Shown here in pieces: positions 1 to 5,901 of a stretch of 8,926 nt of DNA. Position numbers and translations under genes: made by a program. Numbering within the stretch: the stretch's first letter is position 1; each line of letters begins with the position of its first letter. Location of the stretch: the NCBI GenBank assembly GCA_017521875.1, contig JAFXBH010000088.1, positions 1-8,926 of the forward strand, read 5' to 3'. Source of the DNA: Oscillospiraceae bacterium. Lineage in GTDB: Bacteria > Bacillota > Clostridia > Oscillospirales > Oscillospiraceae. The notes under the pieces were generated by a model, which was given only the letters and a program-made list of their open reading frames with translations, ran no database searches and was not told the DNA's origin.

Positions 1-1
1 T

Positions 2-151
2 GCTTTAGGCCATGCCGATGTTTCGACAACACTCGGAATTTATGCCGATGTGACCAAAGACCTCAGAAAAGATGAGTTTGCAGGACTGGATGCCTATTTT
101 CAAAAAGGCAAGCTTGCAGCATCCAATTCCGAGGCATCCGTAAGCCAATAA
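2..151 (+). CDS. Tyrosine recombinase/integrase, C-terminal fragment (5' end outside window)
   Basis: Only the last 49 codons are present, read in frame from base 2 to a TAA at 149-151. The fragment begins ALGHADVSTTLGIYADV, the C-terminal signature of tyrosine recombinases: the LGH box (His at visible residue 4) followed about ten residues later by the nucleophilic tyrosine in GIYAD (visible residue 14). The wording GHAD..TT..IYADVT resembles integrases of Tn916-like conjugative transposons and low-GC Gram-positive prophages. Such enzymes cut and rejoin DNA at att sites to integrate or excise an element. About 35 residues follow the tyrosine, a normal tail length, so the 3' end appears intact. 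Being the last gene before AT-rich non-coding DNA fits an integrase at the edge of an element, with its att site just downstream. The exact subfamily and the state of the rest of the gene cannot be judged. Confidence 0.88.
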   Translation, partial: ALGHADVSTTLGIYADVTKDLRKDEFAGLDAYFQKGKLAASNSEASVSQ

Positions 152-168
152 GCCAAAAGTTAAGCCAA
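141..168 (+). repeat. Three copies of TAAGCCAA spanning the integrase stop codon
   Basis: The octamer TAAGCCAA occurs at 141-148, 149-156 and 161-168. The first two are directly adjacent and the third follows after 4 bases. The array covers the last codons and stop of the integrase. A reverse-oriented TGGCTTA lies at 226-232. Short direct repeats beside an integrase gene can be arm-type binding sites for the recombinase or its excisionase. That role is inference; the repeat itself is plain in the sequence. Confidence 0.5.
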
Positions 169-285
169 ATGGAACATAATGTATGTAGACTTACGGAGAT
201 TTATATTTTTAAAAAGTTTGGAAAATGGCTTATTTACTGGGGTTTTGAAGACTTTTGTAGGGTTACGTGAGTTTTACAAATGAAA

Positions 286-316
286 TCCCCACGATGAAAC
301 CGTTGGATTAAGAAAA
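286..316 (+). repeat. Direct repeat copy 1 (possible attachment-site scar)
   Basis: A 31-bp segment starting TCCCCACGATGAAACC matches 1102-1132 at 27 of 31 positions, with differences at repeat positions 8, 17, 18 and 27. Weaker similarity extends upstream: a GTGAG followed by a TTTT-rich stretch precedes both copies. Copy 1 lies about 135 bp downstream of the integrase stop, where an attachment site would be expected, and ends 2 bases before a terminator hairpin. It could be an att site or its remnant, or a mobile 3'-UTR module that includes the terminator. Nothing in the sequence decides between these. Confidence 0.55.
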
Positions 317-318
317 CT

Positions 319-355
319 AACACCCTATGACCGTAAAAAGTCATAGGGTGTTTTT
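319..355 (+). terminator. Rho-independent terminator after the integrase, possibly bidirectional
   Basis: An 11-bp perfect stem pairs CACCCTATGAC (321-331) with GTCATAGGGTG (340-350) across an 8-base loop, can be extended by two A-T pairs, and runs into TTTTT (351-355) on the plus strand. It would end transcription of the integrase. On the minus strand the stem is followed by a weaker TTAGTTTTC tract, so the same hairpin could also terminate the convergent lipoprotein gene, whose stop codon is about 33 bp away. Confidence 0.85.
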
Positions 356-388
356 GTACATAGTAAACTTATTGTCTTTGTGATATAA

Positions 389-814
389 TCATTTGGAAAT
401 CTCATCAATTTTATTTGCTAATTCCGATACATAGTTATAAAGTTCATTACTGCTAATATAATACCATTCTTTTTCATCACCGTCTGCATCACAAAGCCCT
501 ACCTCGAGTTTACCATAAAAATCATTCACCCTCAAATATGCTCCATCAAAGAAATATACGGTTATTCCAAACTCCGGAGTGCCACCTTCGCCTGTCGCTT
601 TACCCTCATATTGTGCGGCATGGTATAATTCTATAAATTTAGCAGAATCATCTTCGCTTAACTCATATTCTACCGTATTATGAGTCCAAACAATTATTTT
701 TTCAACTTGATTTTTTTCAACTTTTTGTATTTTCTGGCAAGCAGTAAGTAGTGATACGAGCAAAATTATTACAAATAATGTGAAAAAGATGGATGTCTTC
801 CAATGCTTTTTCAT
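389..814 (-). CDS. Small predicted lipoprotein of unknown function
   Basis: This 141-residue protein has a lipoprotein signal peptide: basic MKKHWK, a hydrophobic core at about residues 8-23, then the lipobox L23-T-A-C26, so Cys26 would be lipidated and the protein anchored outside the membrane. The reading frame can be extended to a TTG at 842-844, but the ATG at 812-814 is preferred: AAAGGAG (824-830) lies 9 nt upstream of it and it gives a proper signal peptide. The mature part (about 115 residues) looks globular and mixed alpha/beta, with an acidic DADGDEKEW segment (109-117) that resembles but does not complete an EF-hand loop, and a C-terminal amphipathic helix (about 122-139). I do not recognise the family. 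The gene is AT-rich, stands alone on the minus strand between two direct repeats, and has its own promoter, which fits acquired cargo. It ends toward the hairpin at 319-355. Confidence 0.8.
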   Translation of the reverse strand: MKKHWKTSIFFTLFVIILLVSLLTACQKIQKVEKNQVEKIIVWTHNTVEYELSEDDSAKFIELYHAAQYEGKATGEGGTPEFGITVYFFDGAYLRVNDFYGKLEVGLCDADGDEKEWYYISSNELYNYVSELANKIDEISK

Positions 815-879
815 ACAGCCTATCTCCTTTCTAAATCTAATCAACCGATAAAATCATAGTTAATTTAACCATTTTTGTT

Positions 880-909
880 ATTATAGCATAAAGTGAAGTT
901 GCTTATCAA
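880..909 (-). promoter_or_regulatory. Promoter of the lipoprotein gene
   Basis: Read on the minus strand, TTGATA (909-904) and TATAAT (885-880) are separated by 18 bp. The -10 is preceded by TGC, making it an extended -10 element. This is close to the housekeeping sigma consensus. The predicted 5' UTR before the ATG at 814 is about 60 nt and contains AAAGGAG at 830-824. Confidence 0.75.
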
Positions 910-1101
910 CCTTTAGTATTCACAAGGTTAATTTTGGGCCATTTTTAGACCATTTCAGAGGTATGATATGTGCAGGAAAGGTAAGTTTAGGTAAGATAAT
1001 TTTTAATGGGCAAAAATGGTGTGTTTTATGTGGATAAGAAAAACTATAAAAAGCAAGATTAGGTACGATATTAGCGTGAGGTTTTTATATCCCTTTCATG
1101 C
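910..1101. other. AT-rich intergenic stretch with short repeats, no gene seen
   Basis: No credible coding region is visible on either strand. A 12-mer, TTAGGTAAGATA at 987-998, recurs as TTAGGTACGATA at 1059-1070 (11 of 12 identical). CCATTTTT occurs near 869 and 940, with the reverse form AAAAATGG near 1012. These could be recombinase-binding repeats or simply low-complexity AT-rich DNA. The stretch lies immediately left of direct repeat copy 2. Confidence 0.4.
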
Positions 1102-1132
1102 TCCCCACAATGAAACCCCTGGATTAACAAAA
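1102..1132 (+). repeat. Direct repeat copy 2 (possible attachment-site scar)
   Basis: Starting TCCCCACAATGAAACC, this is the partner of 286-316, in the same orientation and 816 bp away, with 4 mismatches over 31 bp. It is followed after 15 bp by another strong terminator hairpin, so the repeat-then-terminator layout is duplicated even though the hairpin sequences differ. The lipoprotein gene and its promoter lie between the copies. Confidence 0.55.
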
Positions 1133-1147
1133 ATTCCATAAATCACC

Positions 1148-1184
1148 ACAACCCTTCAAATCGTGTATTTGAAGGGTTGTTTTT
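1148..1184 (+). terminator. Rho-independent terminator with no obvious gene upstream
   Basis: A 14-bp perfect stem pairs ACAACCCTTCAAAT (1148-1161) with ATTTGAAGGGTTGT (1167-1180) across a 5-base loop and is followed by TTTT (1181-1184). The T tract is on the plus strand, yet no plus-strand gene lies between 152 and 1148. It may be the displaced terminator of a gene that once lay next to it, or it may insulate the aromatic operon from upstream transcription. Confidence 0.85.
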
Positions 1185-1276
1185 ACCATTCTGCCATTTT
1201 GCCCCCATTTTCACGGAAACGCACCGAAGTATACGGATTGGAATTACTGTTTTATTGTAAATTTCTGAATGATTAT

Positions 1277-1304
1277 TTGAAAAATAAAATTTTAGTGCTA
1301 TAAT
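1277..1304 (+). promoter_or_regulatory. Promoter of the pheA-aro operon
   Basis: TTGAAA (1277-1282) and TATAAT (1299-1304) are spaced by 16 bp, with TGC directly before the -10 (extended -10). Transcription would start near 1311, leaving a leader of about 130 nt before pheA. It is the only strong promoter seen ahead of the seven tightly spaced aromatic genes. The 1185-1276 stretch upstream shows no further feature, and I saw no clear operator palindrome. Confidence 0.8.
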
Positions 1305-1310
1305 TAATAA

Positions 1311-1442
1311 AGTACCATTATAAAGGAAAGTTTGCCTGCATCGTGAAAGTATGCGATAAAACGGATCCAAGAGGATTCCGATGACCGAGCAGGTGCAGTA
1401 GAGATGGATTGTAAGAACGCATAGGACAGAGGAGAATGCATA
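1311..1442 (+). promoter_or_regulatory. Potentially structured 5' leader of pheA
   Basis: The leader can fold as a three-way junction. P1 pairs CCTGC (1335-1339) with GCAGG (1389-1393), extendable by two wobble pairs. P2 pairs ATCG (1340-1343) with CGAT (1354-1357). P3 pairs CGGATCC (1362-1368) with GGATTCCG (1373-1380), with an AAGA loop and one bulged T. Downstream, GCAT (1419-1422) can pair with ATGC (1436-1439), placing the AGAGGAG ribosome binding site in the loop. There is no T-box AGGGTGG motif and no hairpin followed by a T tract, so any control would be translational rather than by termination. I do not recognise a known riboswitch class. The pairings were found by eye and could be chance. 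Confidence 0.35.
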
Positions 1443-2525
1443 ATGAATGATCTTTTGCAAGAAGCCCGAGAAATCATTAACGAGGTGGATGCCCAGATGG
1501 CGGACCTCTTTGTGCGGCGGATGCATGCAGCAGAGATGGTCGCACAGTATAAAAAGATCCACGGTATGCCTATTTTGGACGCAGACCGGGAAGAAATCGT
1601 GATCCGCAACGGTTCTGCCGGCATAGAAGATGAACGGCTGCGGGAATACTATGTGGATTTTGTGCGGGATACGATGACGATTTCTCGCCGGTATCAGCAA
1701 CGACTTTTGCAGGGAATGAAGGTGGCATACAGCGGAACAGAAGGGGCATTTGCCCATATCGCTGCGGATCAACTATTCCACGATGCACAGAAAGTGGCTT
1801 ATGCCGACTTTAAGGCAGCGTACAACGCAGTGGTTGTCGGCGAATGTGATGCAGTGGTTCTGCCGCTGGAAAACAGTTACGCAGGAGAAGTGGGACAGGT
1901 GACGGATCTGATGTTCTCCGGACCTCTGTATGTTAACCACATTCTGCCTGTTTCGGTTACCCATGACCTGTTGGCGGTAGAAGGTGCTACTCTGGAAACA
2001 GTCAAAACGGTGGTAAGTCACCCTCAGGCACTGGCCCAGTGCGATGATTTCCTACAGACCCATGGCTATGACCAGATTCCCTACGCCAATACGGCACTGG
2101 CTGCCAAGTATGTGGCAGAACGGAATGATCCCAGTATTGCTGCCATTGCCAGCGTAGAGAGTGCGAAAAAGTTTGGTTTGAAGCCGCTGGCGGAGGGTAT
2201 CAATCAATCCCAGATCAATACGACCCGGTTTGCGGTGCTGTCCAAAGCAGAAAACCGCAATGTGGCCAAGCAGCACGGCGCCCACTTTATTTTGGTGTTT
2301 ACAGTACGCAATGAGGCTGGTTCTTTGGCTCAGGCGCTGAATGTGATTGGCTCCTATGGATTTAATATGCGTACCTTACGCAGCCGACCGATGGGAGAAC
2401 TGCTTTGGCAGTATTATTTCTATGTGGAAGCAGAAGGCAATATTCACAGTAGCGATGGCGAGAAAATGCTGAAGCGCTTGTCGGTGTACTGTGACAAAGT
2501 GAAGTGTATCGGTTCCTTTACATAA
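1443..2525 (+). CDS. pheA: Bifunctional chorismate mutase / prephenate dehydratase (P-protein)
   Basis: This 360-residue cytoplasmic enzyme converts chorismate to prephenate and then to phenylpyruvate, the committed route to phenylalanine. Residues 1-90 are an AroQ-class chorismate mutase; candidate counterparts of the E. coli active-site residues are R9, R26, K37, D46, R49, E50, S81 and Q85. Residues about 92-268 are the dehydratase, with YSGTEGAFAH (96-105), NSYAG (144-148), SHPQAL (192-197) and the catalytic TRF motif (T260-R261-F262). Residues about 280-360 are an ACT domain with NEAGSLAQAL and LRSRP, the expected phenylalanine feedback site. Domain order and length match E. coli PheA. 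GGAG (1431-1434) sits 8 nt before the ATG; the ATG at 1436 is out of frame and closes at once. It is the first gene of the operon, and its TAA overlaps the aroB ribosome binding site. The dehydratase activity marks it as PheA rather than TyrA. Confidence 0.97.
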   Translation: MNDLLQEAREIINEVDAQMADLFVRRMHAAEMVAQYKKIHGMPILDADREEIVIRNGSAGIEDERLREYYVDFVRDTMTISRRYQQRLLQGMKVAYSGTEGAFAHIAADQLFHDAQKVAYADFKAAYNAVVVGECDAVVLPLENSYAGEVGQVTDLMFSGPLYVNHILPVSVTHDLLAVEGATLETVKTVVSHPQALAQCDDFLQTHGYDQIPYANTALAAKYVAERNDPSIAAIASVESAKKFGLKPLAEGINQSQINTTRFAVLSKAENRNVAKQHGAHFILVFTVRNEAGSLAQALNVIGSYGFNMRTLRSRPMGELLWQYYFYVEAEGNIHSSDGEKMLKRLSVYCDKVKCIGSFT

Positions 2526-2535
2526 GGAGGAAACT

Positions 2536-3555
2536 ATGGAAATTGCAGTTCAACTGGGCAAAAACAGTTACAATATCACGATTCTCCGGGGGGCGTTAGC
2601 CCGGGCAGATGCCTATATGAAACTGAACCGCAAGGTGCTGATTGTCACAGACAGCGGTGTGCCTGCTGCCTATGCCGAAACCGTGGCCAGCCGCTGTTCT
2701 GCACCGGTTATTGTGACAATCCCTCAGGGGGAGAGCAGCAAAAGTTTGCAGAATTTTGAAATGCTTTGTCGTGCAATGCTGCAAAACGGTTTTACCCGCA
2801 CAGACTGCGTGGTGGCGGTTGGCGGCGGTGTAGTAGGTGACCTGGCGGGTTTTGTAGCAGCGTCTTTTATGCGGGGCATTGATTTTTATAACATTCCCAC
2901 TACCGTTCTGTCTCAGGTAGATTCTTCTGTTGGTGGCAAGGTGGCCGTTGATTTGGATAACATCAAAAATTGCGTGGGCGCATTCCATCAGCCCAAGGCC
3001 GTGCTGATCGACCCGGAGGTGCTTAGTACCTTGCCCGCCCGTCAGATTGCCAACGGCCTGGCCGAAGCAGTGAAGATGGCAGTTACTTTTGACGAAAATC
3101 TGCTGACCCTGTTTGAGACAGAGGATTATTTGTCCTGCATAGACGAGATTGTTGCGTCCTCTTTGCGAATTAAGGCAGCAGTGGTGCAGGCGGATGAAAA
3201 GGAATCCGGTTTACGCCGGGTTCTGAACTTCGGCCATACCATCGGTCACGGAATTGAATCCGCCGCAGGTCTGGATAGTCTGTATCACGGAGAGTGTGTG
3301 GCACTGGGGATGCTCCCTATGTGCAGCGATGCGCTTCGTCCCAGAGTGAAATCTGTTTTGGAGAAGTTGGGTCTGCCCACCGCCTGCGATGCAGATCCGG
3401 CGGTAGTGTGGGAGGCAATTTCTCACGACAAAAAACTCTCCGGGGATACCATTACCGTGGTATATGCGCCCAAAGCCGGTGACTTTGAACTGCGTTCTAT
3501 GCCCATTGCGGACCTGAAAGAAACGGTCTGGACATTTTTTGGTAAAAAGGGGTAA
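2536..3555 (+). CDS. aroB: 3-dehydroquinate synthase
   Basis: Second step of the shikimate pathway: an NAD- and metal-dependent cyclisation of DAHP to 3-dehydroquinate. The 339-residue protein shows the NAD-binding GGGVVGDLAGF (96-106), followed by the family hallmark around residues 120-145 (IPTTVLSQVDSSVGGK, then NCVGAF). The three metal ligands are visible as E177 (GLAEAVK), H234 (NFGHTIGH) and H251 (YHGE). It is slightly shorter than the usual 350-360 residues but has every core motif. The start is supported by AAGGAGG (2524-2530), 5 nt before the ATG and overlapping the pheA stop. The intergenic gap to pheA is 10 nt. Related sugar-cyclising homologues such as DOI synthase exist, but the shikimate neighbours make AroB the clear choice. 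Confidence 0.97.
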   Translation: MEIAVQLGKNSYNITILRGALARADAYMKLNRKVLIVTDSGVPAAYAETVASRCSAPVIVTIPQGESSKSLQNFEMLCRAMLQNGFTRTDCVVAVGGGVVGDLAGFVAASFMRGIDFYNIPTTVLSQVDSSVGGKVAVDLDNIKNCVGAFHQPKAVLIDPEVLSTLPARQIANGLAEAVKMAVTFDENLLTLFETEDYLSCIDEIVASSLRIKAAVVQADEKESGLRRVLNFGHTIGHGIESAAGLDSLYHGECVALGMLPMCSDALRPRVKSVLEKLGLPTACDADPAVVWEAISHDKKLSGDTITVVYAPKAGDFELRSMPIADLKETVWTFFGKKG

Positions 3556-3561
3556 TGTAAT

Positions 3562-4659
3562 ATGAAGAACACCTTTGGTCAGAATCTGGCAGTCACCCTG
3601 TTCGGTGAGAGTCACGGCCCGGCAATCGGGGCTGTGCTGGATGGACTTTGCCCCGGCCTGCCTGTGGATGAAGAAAATATCCGTAGAATGCTGCATTTAA
3701 GACAACCCGGCGGTGAGATTTCTACCGCAAGAAATGAAAAAGACCAATTTGAGATTATCAGCGGAGCATTCAACGGGGTAGCCACCGGCACACCGCTGAC
3801 CATTCTGATTCCCAACCGGGATACCAAAAGCGGAGATTATGCCCAAATGGAAACGCTGATGCGGCCCAGCCATGCAGATTACCCGGCTCAGTGCAAGTAC
3901 CACGGTTACCAGGATCCCCGTGGCGGTGGCCATTTTTCCGGCAGAATTACTGCAGCATTGGTGGCGGCCGGTGCCATTTGCCATAGCGCTTTGCAGGCAA
4001 AGGGGATTTTTATCGGCACGCACATCTCCCGTTGTGCCGGCATTCCCGACCGTGCCTTTGCAGATTTCTATGAGGATATCCAATTCCTGTCTGCAGCGGA
4101 GTTCCCTGTGTTGGATTCTGTAACCGGTGACAAAATGCAGGAAGCCATTTTGGCAGCCAAAGCAGCCGGTGACAGCGTAGGGGGCATTCTGGAAACTGCA
4201 GTTATCGGTTTGCCTGCCGGCGTAGGCGAGCCTTGGTTCGATACATTTGAGGGTGTGTTGTCCCATATTTTGTTCTCTGTTCCGGCAGTAAAGGGCGTAG
4301 AATTTGGAGATGGATTTGCCCTGGCAGATATGAAAGGCAGCCAGGCAAACGATCCTCTGCGTTATCAGGACGGCGCAGTCATTGCCACCACAAACCACGG
4401 TGGCGGCATTGGCGGCGGCATCACCAGCGGTATGCCGGTGATCTTCCGCTGCGCTGTGAAACCCACGGCATCCATCGCAAAAAACCAACAGACGGTGGAT
4501 ATTGCCAGAAAAGAAAATGCAGACCTGCAGATACACGGCCGCCACGACCCTGCTATTGTCCATCGGGCGAGAGTGGTCATCGACGCAGTGACGGCCATTG
4601 CGGTGTATGATATGCTGACCGGCCGTTTTGGCACAGATTATTTTGCAAAGGAAGATTGA
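3562..4659 (+). CDS. aroC: Chorismate synthase
   Basis: Last step of the shikimate pathway: it removes phosphate from 5-enolpyruvylshikimate-3-phosphate to give chorismate, using reduced FMN. The 365-residue length is typical. Motifs in order: GESHG (15-19, with catalytic H18), the LRQPGGEISTAR region (46-57), RPSHADYP (101-108, with H104), DPRGGGHFSGRITA (118-131), NHGGGIGGGITSGMP (278-292) and GRHDP (326-330). GGGHFSGR in place of the common GGGRSSGRE is, as I recall, usual in many Firmicutes. AAAAGGGG (3545-3552) precedes the ATG by 9 nt, and only 6 nt separate it from the aroB stop. Whether it reduces its own flavin (bifunctional type) cannot be read from the sequence. Confidence 0.97.
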   Translation: MKNTFGQNLAVTLFGESHGPAIGAVLDGLCPGLPVDEENIRRMLHLRQPGGEISTARNEKDQFEIISGAFNGVATGTPLTILIPNRDTKSGDYAQMETLMRPSHADYPAQCKYHGYQDPRGGGHFSGRITAALVAAGAICHSALQAKGIFIGTHISRCAGIPDRAFADFYEDIQFLSAAEFPVLDSVTGDKMQEAILAAKAAGDSVGGILETAVIGLPAGVGEPWFDTFEGVLSHILFSVPAVKGVEFGDGFALADMKGSQANDPLRYQDGAVIATTNHGGGIGGGITSGMPVIFRCAVKPTASIAKNQQTVDIARKENADLQIHGRHDPAIVHRARVVIDAVTAIAVYDMLTGRFGTDYFAKED

Positions 4660-4662
4660 GTT

Positions 4663-5901
4663 ATGCAATACGGCTGTATTGGCGAGCATTTGACCCATAG
4701 TTTCTCGAAAGAGATCCATGGCCAGTTGCAGGACTACATATATGAACTGAAGGAGATCCCTCTGGGTGAACTGGATGCATTTATGACAGAGAGGGATTTC
4801 CGGGCCATCAATGTGACCATTCCCTATAAACAGGATGTACTTCCGTACTTAAAAGAGGTGGATAAAACTGCTGCTGCCATAGGAGCGGTGAATACCATTG
4901 TCAACCGGGATGGCCGACTGTACGGATACAATACCGACTTTGGCGGTATGGCGGATTTGATCAAACGGACCGGCATTGAACTGAAGGAAAAAAAGGTTCT
5001 GATTTTGGGCACAGGTGGCACTTCCAAAACGGCTGTGGCCGTGGCCCGGCATCTGGGTGCGGCATCTGTATGGAAAGTGAGCCGCAGCGCGAAAACCGAT
5101 GCGCTTACCTATGAAGATGTGCTGCAGAAACATTTGGATGCCCAGGTGCTGATCAATACCACACCCCGGGGAATGTTTTCCCGGGAGGGCGGTATGCCCA
5201 TCGACCCGGCGTTATTTCCTGATCTTTGCGGTGTGATTGATGCAATTTATAATCCTTTGCGGACGGAATTTGTTCTGAAAGCCCGCAGTATGGGTGTGCC
5301 GGCCACCGGTGGACTGTATATGTTGGTTCGCCAGGCAGTGCTGGCTTCAGAGATTTTTTTAGATACCCGTTATCCGGATTCTATCACAGAGGCAGTGTAT
5401 CACGCCGTCAAGATCGGCAAGGAAAATATTGTTCTGACCGGAATGCCGGGCAGCGGCAAGACTACCATCGGCCGATTGCTGGCAGATGAACTGGGCCGTC
5501 CATATCTGGATACAGATGCGCTGGTTATGGAAAAAACCGGCAAGACCCCGGCTCAAATCATTGCAACGCAGGGCGAGGCGACATTTCGTGAGATAGAGAC
5601 TGCGGTGATCCGGGAGATTGCGTTCCAAACCGGCAGCGTGATTGCCACCGGTGGCGGAGCAATTCTGAAGGGAGAAAATATCGATCTTCTGCGTATGAAT
5701 GGCAGAATTTTCTTCCTGGACCGGCCGGTAGAGCAACTGCTCCCCACGGAGGACCGTCCGTTGTCGTCTACAAAAGAAGCCATTCTGAAGCGATATTATG
5801 AGCGTTATTCCACCTATATTGCCACGGCAGATGTGGTTGTTGCAAACAATGACACACCGGATTTTGCGGCACAGCAGGTGAAAAAGGAGTTTTTGAAATG
5901 A
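4663..5901 (+). CDS. aroE-aroK: Shikimate dehydrogenase-shikimate kinase fusion
   Basis: A single 412-residue chain carries two successive pathway enzymes. Residues 1-248 are AroE, which reduces 3-dehydroshikimate with NADPH: shikimate-binding HSFS (12-15), NVTIPYK with catalytic K56, GAVNT (N77), YNTDF with catalytic D92, the nucleotide loop GTGGT (116-120), SRS (140-142) in the NADP-specificity position, NTTPRGM (165-171) and GLYMLVRQA (217-225). Residues about 254-412 are AroK, which phosphorylates shikimate: Walker A GMPGSGKT (260-267), the D283-T-D285 shikimate site, R309, GGG (330-332), lid DRPL (364-367) and R381 near the C-terminus. The linker between domains is at most a few residues. 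No frameshift is needed; the frame is continuous. AAAGGAAG (4647-4654) is 8 nt before the ATG and the gap to aroC is 3 nt. The stop overlaps the aroQ start by 4 nt. Confidence 0.96.
   Translation: MQYGCIGEHLTHSFSKEIHGQLQDYIYELKEIPLGELDAFMTERDFRAINVTIPYKQDVLPYLKEVDKTAAAIGAVNTIVNRDGRLYGYNTDFGGMADLIKRTGIELKEKKVLILGTGGTSKTAVAVARHLGAASVWKVSRSAKTDALTYEDVLQKHLDAQVLINTTPRGMFSREGGMPIDPALFPDLCGVIDAIYNPLRTEFVLKARSMGVPATGGLYMLVRQAVLASEIFLDTRYPDSITEAVYHAVKIGKENIVLTGMPGSGKTTIGRLLADELGRPYLDTDALVMEKTGKTPAQIIATQGEATFREIETAVIREIAFQTGSVIATGGGAILKGENIDLLRMNGRIFFLDRPVEQLLPTEDRPLSSTKEAILKRYYERYSTYIATADVVVANNDTPDFAAQQVKKEFLK

Noticed and set aside
814..844. Longer lipoprotein start at a TTG (842-844)
   Set aside because: The ATG at 812-814 has a strong AAAGGAG 9 nt upstream and gives a standard lipoprotein signal peptide; the upstream TTG has no comparable site.
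1311..1442. T-box or leader-peptide attenuator ahead of pheA
   Set aside because: There is no AGGGTGG T-box sequence, no terminator hairpin with a T tract, and no run of Phe, Tyr or Trp codons in the mini-ORFs.
1143..1772. Minus-strand open frame of about 209 codons over the operon leader and the start of pheA
   Set aside because: It crosses the orphan terminator, the promoter and the pheA coding region, has Cys/His-rich shadow composition, and lacks a convincing gene context.
3697..4719. Long minus-strand open frame of about 340 codons opposite aroC
   Set aside because: It lies antisense to an unmistakable chorismate synthase, shows no recognisable domain, and is rich in His and Cys as expected for an antisense shadow of GC-biased codons.
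5390..5440. Possible frameshift or assembly junction joining aroE to aroK
   Set aside because: The frame runs continuously through well-formed AroE C-terminal and AroK N-terminal sequence without an internal stop. No ribosome binding site plus start for a separate aroK is evident, so a genuine fusion is the simplest reading.
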